From Pedobacter psychrodurus (lineage in GTDB: Bacteria; Bacteroidota; Bacteroidia; Sphingobacteriales; Sphingobacteriaceae): DNA of 64,000 bases. The position numbers and the translations under genes were made by a program. The notes under the pieces were generated by a model. The model had not been told where the DNA came from and did no database searches. It was given only the letters and a program-made list of their open reading frames with translations. The DNA lies in assembly GCF_004331735.1 (NCBI RefSeq), contig NZ_SJSO01000002.1, positions 248,001 to 312,000 of the forward strand. The letters run 5' to 3'. Numbering within the stretch: the stretch's first letter is position 1; the number at the start of each line of letters is the position of its first letter. Below, in pieces: positions 18,171-26,905 of this stretch.

Positions 18171-18255
18171 GATGAAACCATGGTGATTTTGCCAATACAA
18201 TACAGGGAAAACAAAATCACAATAGCTTCATTGCAATTAAAACAATATTAACTAA

Positions 18256-20655
18256 ATGAAAATATCATATAACTGGTTAAAACAATTCGTAAAGATCGAT
18301 AAAACACCTCAAGAGCTTTCTTTGATTCTTACCAATATTGGTTTAGAAGTAGAAAGTGTAGAAAAAGTTCAGCCTGTTGTGGGCGGTTTAGAGGGTTTGG
18401 TTATTGGCGAAGTATTAACCTGTGTTCAGCATCCCAATGCCGATCGTTTGCGCATTACTACTGTAAATGTTGGCGGTAAAGAAAACCTTCAGATTGTTTG
18501 CGGTGCTCCTAATGTAGGCGCTGGTCAAAAAGTGGTGGTGGCTACAGTGGGTACAACAGTATATCCTTTAGAGGGTGAGCCTTTTAAAATAAAAGAATCA
18601 AAAATAAGAGGAGAACTTTCTCAGGGGATGATTTGTGCCGAAGATGAAATTGGTTTAGGCAAATCTCATGATGGGATTATGATCCTGGCAGAGGATACCG
18701 AAATTGGGATCCGTGCAAAAGACCATTTCAAAATGGATGATGATTTTGTTTTCGAAATCGGATTAACACCAAACCGCGCCGATGCAGCTTCGCATTTAGG
18801 TGTGGCCAGAGATTTAGCTGCTTATTTCAGAAGCGAATATGAAATGCCTGATCTTTCAGCTTTTAAAGCAGATAACGAAAATCTGGTAATTCCGGTAGAA
18901 GTAGAAGATTTAGCAGCTTGCCCACGTTACAGTAGCCTTACGCTTTCTGGTGTTACCGTAAAAGAATCGCCAGAGTGGTTAAAAGATAAATTAAAGGTAA
19001 TTGGTTTACGTCCGATTAATAATGTAGTCGATATTACCAATTATGTACTTCATGGTTTGGGTCAGCCTTTACACGCCTTCGATGCCGATAAAATTACCGG
19101 TGGAAAAGTAATTGTAAAAAAAGTTGCTGAAGGAACGCCTTTTGTAACCCTTGATGACGTTGAACGGAAGTTGAGTGCAGATGATTTAATGATCTGTAAT
19201 GCCGATGCACCAATGTGTATTGCTGGTGTTTTTGGTGGAAAATCTTCTGGAGTTGATGCCAACACCAAAAATATTTTCTTAGAAAGTGCTTACTTTAATT
19301 CGGTTTCTGTACGTAAAACTTCAAAAAGACATGGCTTAAAAACCGATGCCTCTTTCCGTTACGAGCGTGGTACTGATCCGGAGATTACGGTTACGGCTTT
19401 AAAATATGCGGCATTATTAATTAAAGAACTGGCTGGCGGAGAAATTTCTTCATCAGTTTCTGATGTTTATCCAAGTCATATCAAACCGTTCGAGTTTGAA
19501 GTAAGTTATACCAACATCAATAAATTAATAGGTGCAAATATTCCATCAGCAGAAATTAAACACATTATTACTGCATTAGGTATATCAGCAACCAATACCT
19601 CTGATGATACTTTGGCTTTAAGAGTACCATCGTTTAAAGTTGATGTTACCCGCGAATGCGATATTACAGAAGAGGTATTGCGTATTTATGGTTATAACAA
19701 TATTGAAATTCCATCGAAAGTAAATGCATCACTTTCTTATAGCATCAAACCTGAAAAAGAAAATACGCACAACGTAATTGCAGATATGCTTACCGCTAAT
19801 GGGTACGCAGAAATTATGTGCAACTCGTTAACTAAATCGGCCTATTCGAAAAATTTAGACGAAGCCGTATTTATTTTAAATCCGTTAAGCAGCGATTTAA
19901 ATGTAATGCGTCAAAATTTATTGATGCCGGCATTAGAGAGCGTAGCCTACAACCAGAACCGTAAAAATGCTGATGTTAAGTTTTACGAATTCGGTAAAAC
20001 CTATCATTTAATTAATGAGCAATATGTAGAGCGTTCAAGGTTATTATTGTTGATCTCGGGTGCTATACAGAGCGAGCAATGGAATCATAATGCTAAATCA
20101 GCTACCTTTTATAACCTAAAGTCGGCAGTTGATGCTATAATAAGCCGTTTGGGTATTGCAAGCTATCAAACCGATACTTTGAATGATGAAAACTTTGCTT
20201 ACGGAATTAAATATTTCCGTGGAGATAAAACCCTGGTAAGTTTCGGTGCTGTTTCAAAAGCCGATCGTAAAGTAGCCGATGTTAATGCAAACGTTTTTTA
20301 TGCCGATTTTGATTGGGCAGCCTTGTTGGATATTGTGAAGAAAAATAAAATCGTTAACAAAGAAGTTTCTAAGTATCCACAAGTGCGCAGAGATTTATCT
20401 TTATTGATCAATCAGTCCGTAACTTTTGATACTTTAAAGGGTATTGCTTTCAAAACCGATAAAAAGCTGATCAAAGAAGTTGGTGTATTCGATGTGTATG
20501 TTGGCGATAAATTACCTGAAGGTAAAAAATCGTATGCTTTGAATTTCATTTTGCAGGATGAGGAACAAACCTTAACTGATAAGCAGATCGAAAATACGAT
20601 GCAGAAACTAATCGCGAATTTAACGGCACAAGCTGGTGCAGAAATTAGGAAATAA
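18256..20655 (+). CDS. pheT: Phenylalanyl-tRNA synthetase beta subunit
   Basis: The 799-residue beta chain pairs with PheS (not in this window) to charge tRNA-Phe. Domains run in the usual order. First are the N-terminal hairpin (SYNWLKQFVKI) and the OB-fold tRNA-binding domain (about 40-155). The B3/B4 editing domain (about 210-380, with RPINNVVDITNYVLHGLGQPLHAFD) and the B5 domain (about 400-475) follow. The catalytic-like core comes next, and a C-terminal FDX-ACB anticodon-binding domain starts near SKYPQVRRDLSLL. The length is canonical. It heads a row with the coiled-coil gene and zapA on the same strand. Confidence 0.97.
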   Translation: MKISYNWLKQFVKIDKTPQELSLILTNIGLEVESVEKVQPVVGGLEGLVIGEVLTCVQHPNADRLRITTVNVGGKENLQIVCGAPNVGAGQKVVVATVGTTVYPLEGEPFKIKESKIRGELSQGMICAEDEIGLGKSHDGIMILAEDTEIGIRAKDHFKMDDDFVFEIGLTPNRADAASHLGVARDLAAYFRSEYEMPDLSAFKADNENLVIPVEVEDLAACPRYSSLTLSGVTVKESPEWLKDKLKVIGLRPINNVVDITNYVLHGLGQPLHAFDADKITGGKVIVKKVAEGTPFVTLDDVERKLSADDLMICNADAPMCIAGVFGGKSSGVDANTKNIFLESAYFNSVSVRKTSKRHGLKTDASFRYERGTDPEITVTALKYAALLIKELAGGEISSSVSDVYPSHIKPFEFEVSYTNINKLIGANIPSAEIKHIITALGISATNTSDDTLALRVPSFKVDVTRECDITEEVLRIYGYNNIEIPSKVNASLSYSIKPEKENTHNVIADMLTANGYAEIMCNSLTKSAYSKNLDEAVFILNPLSSDLNVMRQNLLMPALESVAYNQNRKNADVKFYEFGKTYHLINEQYVERSRLLLLISGAIQSEQWNHNAKSATFYNLKSAVDAIISRLGIASYQTDTLNDENFAYGIKYFRGDKTLVSFGAVSKADRKVADVNANVFYADFDWAALLDIVKKNKIVNKEVSKYPQVRRDLSLLINQSVTFDTLKGIAFKTDKKLIKEVGVFDVYVGDKLPEGKKSYALNFILQDEEQTLTDKQIENTMQKLIANLTAQAGAEIRK

Positions 20656-20686
20656 AATATAAATTCGTATTTTTAGAAATAAATTC

Positions 20687-20977
20687 ATGACTTCTGTTGC
20701 AGATCAATTAGATAAAGTATTACAAAAAACGGCTCAGGTATTGGAGCTATGTAATGCGCTACAGGAAGAAAATGATTTATTAAAGCTTGAAAATCAATCG
20801 TTAAAAGTAGCACTCGATACATCGAAAGGCAAAAATGTAGAACTTGATGAAAAACTAAGGGTTACAAAATTGGCTAAAAGTATAGAGGGAACAAGCGAAA
20901 AATCGCTTGACATTAAACAAAAAATTAACGATTTTGTGCGGGAGATTGATAAGAGTATTGCATTATTAAAAAAATAA
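20687..20977 (+). CDS. Small coiled-coil protein between pheT and zapA
   Basis: The 96-residue protein is almost entirely a predicted coiled coil with heptad leucines (LDKVLQKTAQVLELCNALQ, then ENDLLKLENQSLKVAL). There is no signal peptide or membrane segment. I do not recognise a named family, but size, coiled-coil content and position 33 bp before zapA suggest a cell-division accessory factor analogous to ZapB; this is only an inference. It begins 31 bp after pheT. Confidence 0.8.
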   Translation: MTSVADQLDKVLQKTAQVLELCNALQEENDLLKLENQSLKVALDTSKGKNVELDEKLRVTKLAKSIEGTSEKSLDIKQKINDFVREIDKSIALLKK

Positions 20978-21010
20978 TGATGCAAAAAAATCAGAAACTA
21001 AGCTAAACAA

Positions 21011-21301
21011 ATGGGAGAAATCTCGATTAAAATAACCATTTCCGACCGTATTTATCCGTTAAAGGTGAATATGGAAGAGGAAGAAATTGTGAGACGGGCA
21101 GCAAAAATGATCAACGAGCGCATAAAAGATTATCAGGATAATTATGCGGTTAGGGATAAGCAGGATCTTCTTTCTATGGCTGTGTTGCACTATGCAACGG
21201 CTGTATTAAGAACAGAAAACAAAGTACAAAACCAAGATACTGCTGTGGCTGATAAAGTTGAAGAATTGGATATTTTACTCAATAATTTCTTTTCAAAATA
21301 A
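21011..21301 (+). CDS. zapA: Cell division protein ZapA
   Basis: The 96-residue protein fits the ZapA family, which bundles FtsZ filaments at the division site. The N-terminal globular part (EISIKITISDRIYPLKVNME, then EEEIVRRAAKMINERI) is typical, followed by a C-terminal helix for dimer and tetramer formation. The gene order pheT, coiled-coil gene, zapA and then an RNA locus before rny is notable, because zapA is next to the 6S RNA gene in other bacteria as well. Confidence 0.9.
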   Translation: MGEISIKITISDRIYPLKVNMEEEEIVRRAAKMINERIKDYQDNYAVRDKQDLLSMAVLHYATAVLRTENKVQNQDTAVADKVEELDILLNNFFSK

Positions 21302-21322
21302 GGTTCGTTCTTTCAAAGCGTG

Positions 21323-21384
21323 CGTCACTCTGAACTTGTTTCAGAGCCTATTTATAAAGATCCTGAAATAAATTCAGGATGACG
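21323..21384. repeat. CGTCA-bounded palindromic element after zapA
   Basis: The element starts CGTCACTCTGAAC and ends GGATGACG. It contains two hairpins (CTCTGAACTTGTTTCAGAG and ATCCTGAAATAAATTCAGGAT). It belongs with the elements at 4416 and 23179. Confidence 0.65.
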
Positions 21385-21410
21385 GTGGCTTTAAATATAT
21401 TAGCACAAAA

Positions 21411-21588
21411 ATATAGCCGCAGCTAGTTTTTGAGTTTCAAATTTTATAAAACTTAACACTTCAATATCTATAGGGTTAAGAGGGCGTATTTCATCTGCTA
21501 TGGCACCTGAAAATGGCTTAAACCCTAATTATGCTTAGTTGAGGTTTAAAATGTATGAGACTTTAAAAATTAGTTGCGGTTTTTTTTT
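21411..21588 (+). ncRNA. ssrS: Probable 6S RNA (ssrS-like)
   Basis: The ~178 nt segment between zapA and rny folds in the 6S pattern. A closing stem of about 20 bp pairs 21416-21435 (GCCGCAGCTAGTTTTTGAGT) with 21562-21580, allowing G-U pairs and one bulged base. Inside is a large weakly paired region, and an apical stem is formed by AGGGTTAAG with CTTAAACCCT around an internal loop. The closing stem is followed at once by nine T, a normal terminator. A near-consensus -7 box (TATATTAG, 21396-21403) precedes the 5' end. 6S RNA mimics an open promoter and sequesters RNA polymerase. Position after zapA matches the location of ssrS in other phyla. Primary-sequence identity to known Bacteroidota 6S could not be tested here. 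Confidence 0.6.
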
Positions 21589-21602
21589 ACTTAAAAAACA
21601 AA

Positions 21603-23174
21603 ATGGAAATAGTTGAAATATTAGGATACGTATTTGCCGTAATAGCGGGTATAGCTATCGGAGTAGTGGTAGGAAGATTCCTCCTGCGTAACTTGCTTAA
21701 ACAGCAGGAAGTTGCCGCACAGAGCAAAGTGAAAAAGATTTTAAAAGATGCAGAGAACAATGCAGAAATCTTAAAAAAGAATAAACTTTTAGAAGCAAAA
21801 GAGAAGTTTTTGCAGATGAAAGCAGAGCATGAGCAAGAAGTAAATGCGAAAAACAATAACATTAACCAACGCGAAAATACCATGAAGCAGAAAGAGCAAT
21901 CGGTAAATCAGCGTATGGAGAATTTTAATAAAAAAGAACAAGATCTCGATAAGCAAAAAGGCATTTTAGAAAAGCAGACCGAACTTACCATTAAGAAACA
22001 AGAAGAGGTTGAGGTGTTAAAAAACCAGCACCTAACGCAGTTGGAAACCATTGCAGGTTTATCTGCCGAAGAAGCTAAAAATCAATTGGTAGAAAACTTA
22101 AAAGAAGTTGCCCGTACGCAGGCCATGATCCAGATTAAGGACATTGTTGACGAGGCCAAACTTACTGCAAGTAAAGAAGCAAAAAAAGTAGTAATCCAAA
22201 CCATTCAGCGTACTGCTACCGAAGCTGCAATTGAAAATTCTGTATCTATTTTCCATATCGAAAGTGACGAGATTAAAGGTCGCGTTATTGGTAGAGAGGG
22301 TAGAAATATCCGAGCTTTAGAAGCTGCTACAGGTATTGAGATTATTGTTGATGATACACCAGAGGCAATTATTTTATCAGGTTTCGATCCGGTAAGAAGA
22401 GAAATAGCCCGTTTGGCTTTACACCGTTTGGTAACAGATGGTCGTATCCACCCGGCACGTATTGAAGAAATTGTAGCGAAAACCAAAAAACAGATCGAAG
22501 ATGAGATTGTAGAAATTGGTGAGCGTACAGTGATCGATTTGGGCATTCATGGCTTACACCCTGAGTTAATCCGTATGGTTGGCCGTATGCGTTACCGTTC
22601 ATCTTACGGGCAAAACCTTTTACATCACTCTCGTGAAGTAGCTAATTTCTGTGCTACCATGGCTGCAGAGCTTGGCTTAAATGCTAAAATGGCTAAACGT
22701 GCTGGTTTATTGCACGATATAGGTAAAGTGCCTGATGATAATCCTGAATTGCCACACGCAATTTTAGGTATGCAATTGGCCGAAAAATATAAAGAGCATC
22801 CTGAAATTTGTAATGCTATTGGCGCCCACCACGATGAAATCGAGATGACTTCAATGATTTCTCCTATTATTCAGGCTTGTGATGCGATCTCTGGCGCACG
22901 CCCGGGTGCACGTCGTGAGGTTGTAGAAAGTTATATTAAACGCCTTAAAGATTTGGAAGAATTGGCTTTATCTTATCCTGGTGTTGAAAAAACGTTTGCA
23001 ATTCAGGCTGGTAGAGAATTACGTGTAATTGTAGAAAGTGAGCGCATTACTGATGCACAGGCAGAACTTTTAGCTGCCGATATTTCGACTCGTATTCAAA
23101 CTGAAATGACTTATCCCGGACAGATTAAGGTTACCGTAATTAGAGAAACCCGTTCTGTAGCATTTGCAAAATAA
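21603..23174 (+). CDS. rny: Ribonuclease Y
   Basis: The 523-residue endoribonuclease initiates mRNA decay at the membrane. It has an N-terminal membrane helix (about residues 5-27), a long Lys/Glu/Gln-rich coiled coil (about 30-190), a KH RNA-binding domain with [19 protein letters not shown] (about 225-290) and an HD domain with the metal motif [12 protein letters not shown] and later GAHHDEIEM. The length and domain order are canonical. It follows the 6S RNA candidate on the same strand. Confidence 0.97.
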   Translation: MEIVEILGYVFAVIAGIAIGVVVGRFLLRNLLKQQEVAAQSKVKKILKDAENNAEILKKNKLLEAKEKFLQMKAEHEQEVNAKNNNINQRENTMKQKEQSVNQRMENFNKKEQDLDKQKGILEKQTELTIKKQEEVEVLKNQHLTQLETIAGLSAEEAKNQLVENLKEVARTQAMIQIKDIVDEAKLTASKEAKKVVIQTIQRTATEAAIENSVSIFHIESDEIKGRVIGREGRNIRALEAATGIEIIVDDTPEAIILSGFDPVRREIARLALHRLVTDGRIHPARIEEIVAKTKKQIEDEIVEIGERTVIDLGIHGLHPELIRMVGRMRYRSSYGQNLLHHSREVANFCATMAAELGLNAKMAKRAGLLHDIGKVPDDNPELPHAILGMQLAEKYKEHPEICNAIGAHHDEIEMTSMISPIIQACDAISGARPGARREVVESYIKRLKDLEELALSYPGVEKTFAIQAGRELRVIVESERITDAQAELLAADISTRIQTEMTYPGQIKVTVIRETRSVAFAK

Positions 23175-23178
23175 ATTG

Positions 23179-23280
23179 AATCGTCATCCTGAACTTGTTT
23201 CAGGATCTTAGTAGCAGAAAAGGTGCTGAAATGAATTTACTGCTTACCTTTCCGCTGCGCTACAGGTCAGCATGACGATT
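23179..23280. repeat. AATCGTCAT-bounded palindromic element after rny
   Basis: The 102 bp element begins AATCGTCAT and ends with its exact inverse complement ATGACGATT. It contains the hairpin ATCCTGAACTTGTTTCAGGAT. It is the third member of the CGTCA family in this window. Confidence 0.7.
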
Positions 23281-23368
23281 ACGCTAGCCTCGGTTCGTGT
23301 CCTCACGAAACGAAATGTATAAAAGGTTTGTGAGACACAAACCTCAGCGAAGGATTAAACAAAATATT

Positions 23369-23397
23369 AAGCGATGGATATTCCATCGCTTTTTTTT
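23369..23397 (+). terminator. Rho-independent terminator upstream of the Mpo1-like gene
   Basis: AAGCGATGGA and its inverse complement TCCATCGCTT form a 10 bp stem with a short loop and a run of T. It likely ends the rny transcript, about 195 bp after the rny stop. Confidence 0.8.
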
Positions 23398-23408
23398 ATT
23401 TTTACATA

Positions 23409-23924
23409 ATGAGCAAGCAAATCCTAACAACTGAACCCCAACGACCAGTAGATGTACTTTTTGATAAGTATGCCGAAAGCCATCAAAATCCAACAAACAA
23501 GCTGGTACACTGGATCTGTGTTCCGTTAATTGTATTCAGTTTGCTGGGTTTGATCTGGCAGATCCCTTTTCCGCATATCGGTTTTTTAGGTAGCTACAAC
23601 GGTTTCTTTAACTGGGCATCTTTTCTATTGGCCTTTAGTTTGTATTATTACTTTACACTTTCTCCAGTATTGTTTTTCTTAATGATCTGGGTAGTAGGTT
23701 TAATGAGTTACATTATCGTAAAAATTGAGCAGGCGGTAGGCTTAGGTAGTGGAACGGCCTATGTCATTTATGCAACAATATTTGTTGCGGCCTGGATTGG
23801 TCAATTCATTGGACATAAAATTGAGGGCAAAAAACCATCATTCCTGGATGATGTTAAGTTCTTGTTAATAGGTCCGATATGGTTATTGCACTTCATTTGC
23901 AAGAAAGTGGGTATTCGTTACTGA
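23409..23924 (+). CDS. Mpo1-like (DUF962) membrane protein
   Basis: The 171-residue protein has four membrane segments and the DUF962/YGL010w signature near the N-terminus (LFDKYAESHQNPTNKLVHWI), followed by the second conserved His region AAWIGQFIGHKIEGKKPSFL. The yeast homologue Mpo1 is an iron-dependent dioxygenase that shortens 2-hydroxy fatty acids by alpha-oxidation. The conserved histidines (SHQN, LVHW, GHKIEG) are retained here, so similar lipid chemistry is possible, but bacterial members are uncharacterised. It begins just after the preceding terminator and appears to be monocistronic. Confidence 0.85.
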   Translation: MSKQILTTEPQRPVDVLFDKYAESHQNPTNKLVHWICVPLIVFSLLGLIWQIPFPHIGFLGSYNGFFNWASFLLAFSLYYYFTLSPVLFFLMIWVVGLMSYIIVKIEQAVGLGSGTAYVIYATIFVAAWIGQFIGHKIEGKKPSFLDDVKFLLIGPIWLLHFICKKVGIRY

Positions 23925-23985
23925 TTCGAAAAGCACTTAACGTTTAGTTAACCTTAAGGTAAAGTAATATTAATTAATATCTAAC

Positions 23986-24014
23986 TTGTAGTTAACACTG
24001 TGGTAATACTTTTG
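23986..24014 (+). promoter_or_regulatory. Promoter of the TonB-dependent receptor gene
   Basis: TTG at 23986-23988 and TACTTTTG at 24007-24014 (TAnnTTTG) are 18 bp apart. Transcription would start near 24021, about 14 nt before the TTG start codon at 24035, which supports that start. Confidence 0.6.
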
Positions 24015-24034
24015 CCTTATCAAATAAAGGCAAA

Positions 24035-26827
24035 TTGGACTTACTAAACTCTTTTAAAAGAGCGGCACTAACGGTGTTCGCTTTAACGATCAGCATATTA
24101 TCATATGCACAAACAGGAAAAATTTCTGGAACAGTTACCGATAAAAAAACCGGCGAAACCTTAATTGGGGTAACGGTTAAAATAGCTGGAACTACTAAAG
24201 GTGTCTCTACCGATGTCGAAGGAAGATATTCTATAGCCGGATTAACATCTGGGAAATATACTTTGAACCTTTCTTATATTGGATACACTTCTAAAAACAT
24301 CAGTGATATTGAAGTAACTAATAATCAGGTAACGGTTGTTAATTCCATTCTTGATGAAGCTGGCGGTTCTAACCTTGGAGACGTTACAATTACAGCATCA
24401 GTTAAACAAGAATCAATTAATTCCTTATATGCTTCACAAAAAAACAGTACACGTATCTCAAGTGGCATAACGGCAGATCAAATTAGAAAATCGCCTGATA
24501 AGAACACTTCTGAAGTTTTAAAAAGGGTAAGTGGAGCAAGTATTCAAGACGGAAAGTTTCTAGTTATTAGAGGTTTATCTGATCGTTATAATGTTGCGTT
24601 AATCAATAATTCCTTGTTGCCCAGTACAGAGCCTGATAAACGAGCATTCTCTTTTGATATCATTCCTTCTAATATGATTGATAAAATTGTGATAAACAAA
24701 ACTGCAACTCCTGATTTACCTGGAGACTTTGCTGGCGGTGTTACGCAAGTGGTCACAAAAGACATACCTGATAGTAAATTCATCAACTTCGCTGTTTCAA
24801 CAGGATATAATACCCAATCGACTTTTAAAGATTTTTATTCGAACGAAAGGAACAGTACTGACTTTTTAGGATTTGATGATGGAACTAGGAGTTTGCCGAC
24901 AAATTTCCCTAGTACTAGGGGTGTGTATAATGGAGGGTCGACAAATCTTAGGATAGCTAATTCGAAATTGTTTCCTAATCTTTACGCTGAAAGAAAATAT
25001 ACCGCTTTACCTTTACAAAATTATCAATTTACTTGGGGGAATGTAGCTAAGTTCAAGAATGAAGGAACCTTTGGTAGTATTATTTCGTTAAATTACAGAA
25101 GAGAGCAAAATCAGAGAATTGCAGAACGAGAAGCTTTCGATGGTATAAACTTTATAAATAAATATCAAGATTTAAATTATAGATACAATGTAGCTTTGGG
25201 TGGACTTGCTAACTTTTCATATAAAATTAGAAAGAATAAAATTTCATTAAAAAACTTATTTAATCAATCATTCGAAGATAGTTACATAAACAGAAATGGG
25301 TTTATAAATCAAAATACTGATATCAGATATACCTCTTCTGAGGTAAATCAAAAATCACTATTAAGTTCTCAATTAGAGGGCGAGCATCAGTTAGGTGAGA
25401 AGAACATTAAACTAGAATGGAATTTAAACTATGCTTTAATTAAAAGAGAACAGCCAGATTTACGGACAATTATGTATGGTAGTATTCAAAATTCTAACTC
25501 ACCATTTAGTTTAATTGATGATAATACTAAAAGATTTTTCTCTGATTTGAATGAGAATAATTATGGTGGAAGTGCTTCACTAAATCTTCCTGTTAATATT
25601 TTTAATAAAAAAGGTACATTCAAATTTGGTGGTTTGAAACAAGTAAGGGATAGAGATTTTAATGCTAGAATTTTCCTGTATACTCCAGCTAGTTCAAGTG
25701 AATTTGATGCAAATAAATTAATTCTTCCAAAAGAAAGCATATTCAGTACAAATAATATCTCCAGAGATGGATTTGTGCTAGATGAGATCACCAATAATCA
25801 AGATAGTTATACAGGGAAAACAGATTTAAATGCGGGTTACCTGATGTTAGATCAAGCACTTGCTGAAAAGCTTCGTTTAATTTTAGGAGCAAGAGCTGAA
25901 GGTTATAAACAAACCATTGATGCCCTGAATAGTACAGGGCAAAAAAGATCTTACGAGAAAGACTTTTTTGATGTGCTTCCTTCATTAAATTTGACATATA
26001 ACTTAAATGAAAAGTCTAATTTCAGACTTTCTGGTTCAAGAACTGTAACCAGACCAGAACTAAGAGAATTGGCGCCTTTCGTTTTCGTCAATCAGGAAGA
26101 AGGTGTTCAAATTGGTGGAAATCCTGATCTAGTAAGAAGTCAAAATACCAATGCAGATATTCGGTACGAATATTATCCATCTCCAGGTGAGGCATTTACT
26201 TTCTCAGTGTTTTACAAGAATTTTAAAAATCCAATTGAGCAGGTTACCGACGGATCATCTACAGCTGATAATTTAAAGTTTAGTTATCAAAATGCAGATA
26301 AAGCTTACACTTATGGATTTGAATTAGATGTACGTAAGAAGTTGAACTTTTTATCAGAAGCCAGTTGGTTAGAAAATTTTATTGGTTTTGCAAACTTTAC
26401 CTATTTAAGATCTGAAGTTCAATCGAGTATTCCGGGTTTTCAAACAAGACAGTTGCAAGGCCTATCTCCCTTCTTGATTAATGCAGGTTTACAATACAAT
26501 TCTCCAGTTTCTGGTTTATCAATGAGTGCGTTATATAACAGAATTGGAGATAGAATTGGTAAAGTAGGGAATGAATCTGTACCAAATATTTATGAAAAAG
26601 GACGTGATGTATTTGATTTTCAGATTTCCAAAAAGGTACTAAAAAACAAAGGAGAAATAAAACTCAATGTATCCGATATTTTAAATCAATCAAATGTGTC
26701 ATTTTTAAACTTTGGCCCAAATAACAAAACTTTTAACCGAGCAGATGATGCAGTTTACTATAGTTACAAAAGCGGAACAAACTTCACTATAGGTTTCAGT
26801 TATAACATAGATCTTAAAAATAAATAA
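24035..26827 (+). CDS. TonB-dependent outer-membrane receptor with carboxypeptidase-regulatory-like domain
   Basis: The 930-residue protein has a signal peptide (ending ILSYAQ), a carboxypeptidase-regulatory-like beta-sandwich (about residues 28-115, GKISGTVTDKKTGETLIGV), a plug domain (about 135-245, with SEVLKRVSGASI and FLVIRGLSDRYN) and a 22-strand-type beta-barrel. It should import a ligand across the outer membrane with TonB-ExbBD energy. The only start codon compatible with the signal peptide is TTG at 24035; no in-frame ATG occurs before the plug. A beta-helix lipoprotein gene follows 78 bp downstream and is likely its surface partner, but it is not SusD-like, so the pair is not a canonical glycan SusCD system. 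The ligand is unknown. Confidence 0.9.
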   Translation: MDLLNSFKRAALTVFALTISILSYAQTGKISGTVTDKKTGETLIGVTVKIAGTTKGVSTDVEGRYSIAGLTSGKYTLNLSYIGYTSKNISDIEVTNNQVTVVNSILDEAGGSNLGDVTITASVKQESINSLYASQKNSTRISSGITADQIRKSPDKNTSEVLKRVSGASIQDGKFLVIRGLSDRYNVALINNSLLPSTEPDKRAFSFDIIPSNMIDKIVINKTATPDLPGDFAGGVTQVVTKDIPDSKFINFAVSTGYNTQSTFKDFYSNERNSTDFLGFDDGTRSLPTNFPSTRGVYNGGSTNLRIANSKLFPNLYAERKYTALPLQNYQFTWGNVAKFKNEGTFGSIISLNYRREQNQRIAEREAFDGINFINKYQDLNYRYNVALGGLANFSYKIRKNKISLKNLFNQSFEDSYINRNGFINQNTDIRYTSSEVNQKSLLSSQLEGEHQLGEKNIKLEWNLNYALIKREQPDLRTIMYGSIQNSNSPFSLIDDNTKRFFSDLNENNYGGSASLNLPVNIFNKKGTFKFGGLKQVRDRDFNARIFLYTPASSSEFDANKLILPKESIFSTNNISRDGFVLDEITNNQDSYTGKTDLNAGYLMLDQALAEKLRLILGARAEGYKQTIDALNSTGQKRSYEKDFFDVLPSLNLTYNLNEKSNFRLSGSRTVTRPELRELAPFVFVNQEEGVQIGGNPDLVRSQNTNADIRYEYYPSPGEAFTFSVFYKNFKNPIEQVTDGSSTADNLKFSYQNADKAYTYGFELDVRKKLNFLSEASWLENFIGFANFTYLRSEVQSSIPGFQTRQLQGLSPFLINAGLQYNSPVSGLSMSALYNRIGDRIGKVGNESVPNIYEKGRDVFDFQISKKVLKNKGEIKLNVSDILNQSNVSFLNFGPNNKTFNRADDAVYYSYKSGTNFTIGFSYNIDLKNK

Positions 26828-26905
26828 TTAATTAACAATAAATTGATCTATGCTTTGCTTTGAGTTAAAAGTAACTAGGTTAATTTGTGCAAATAAAATT
26901 TAAAC

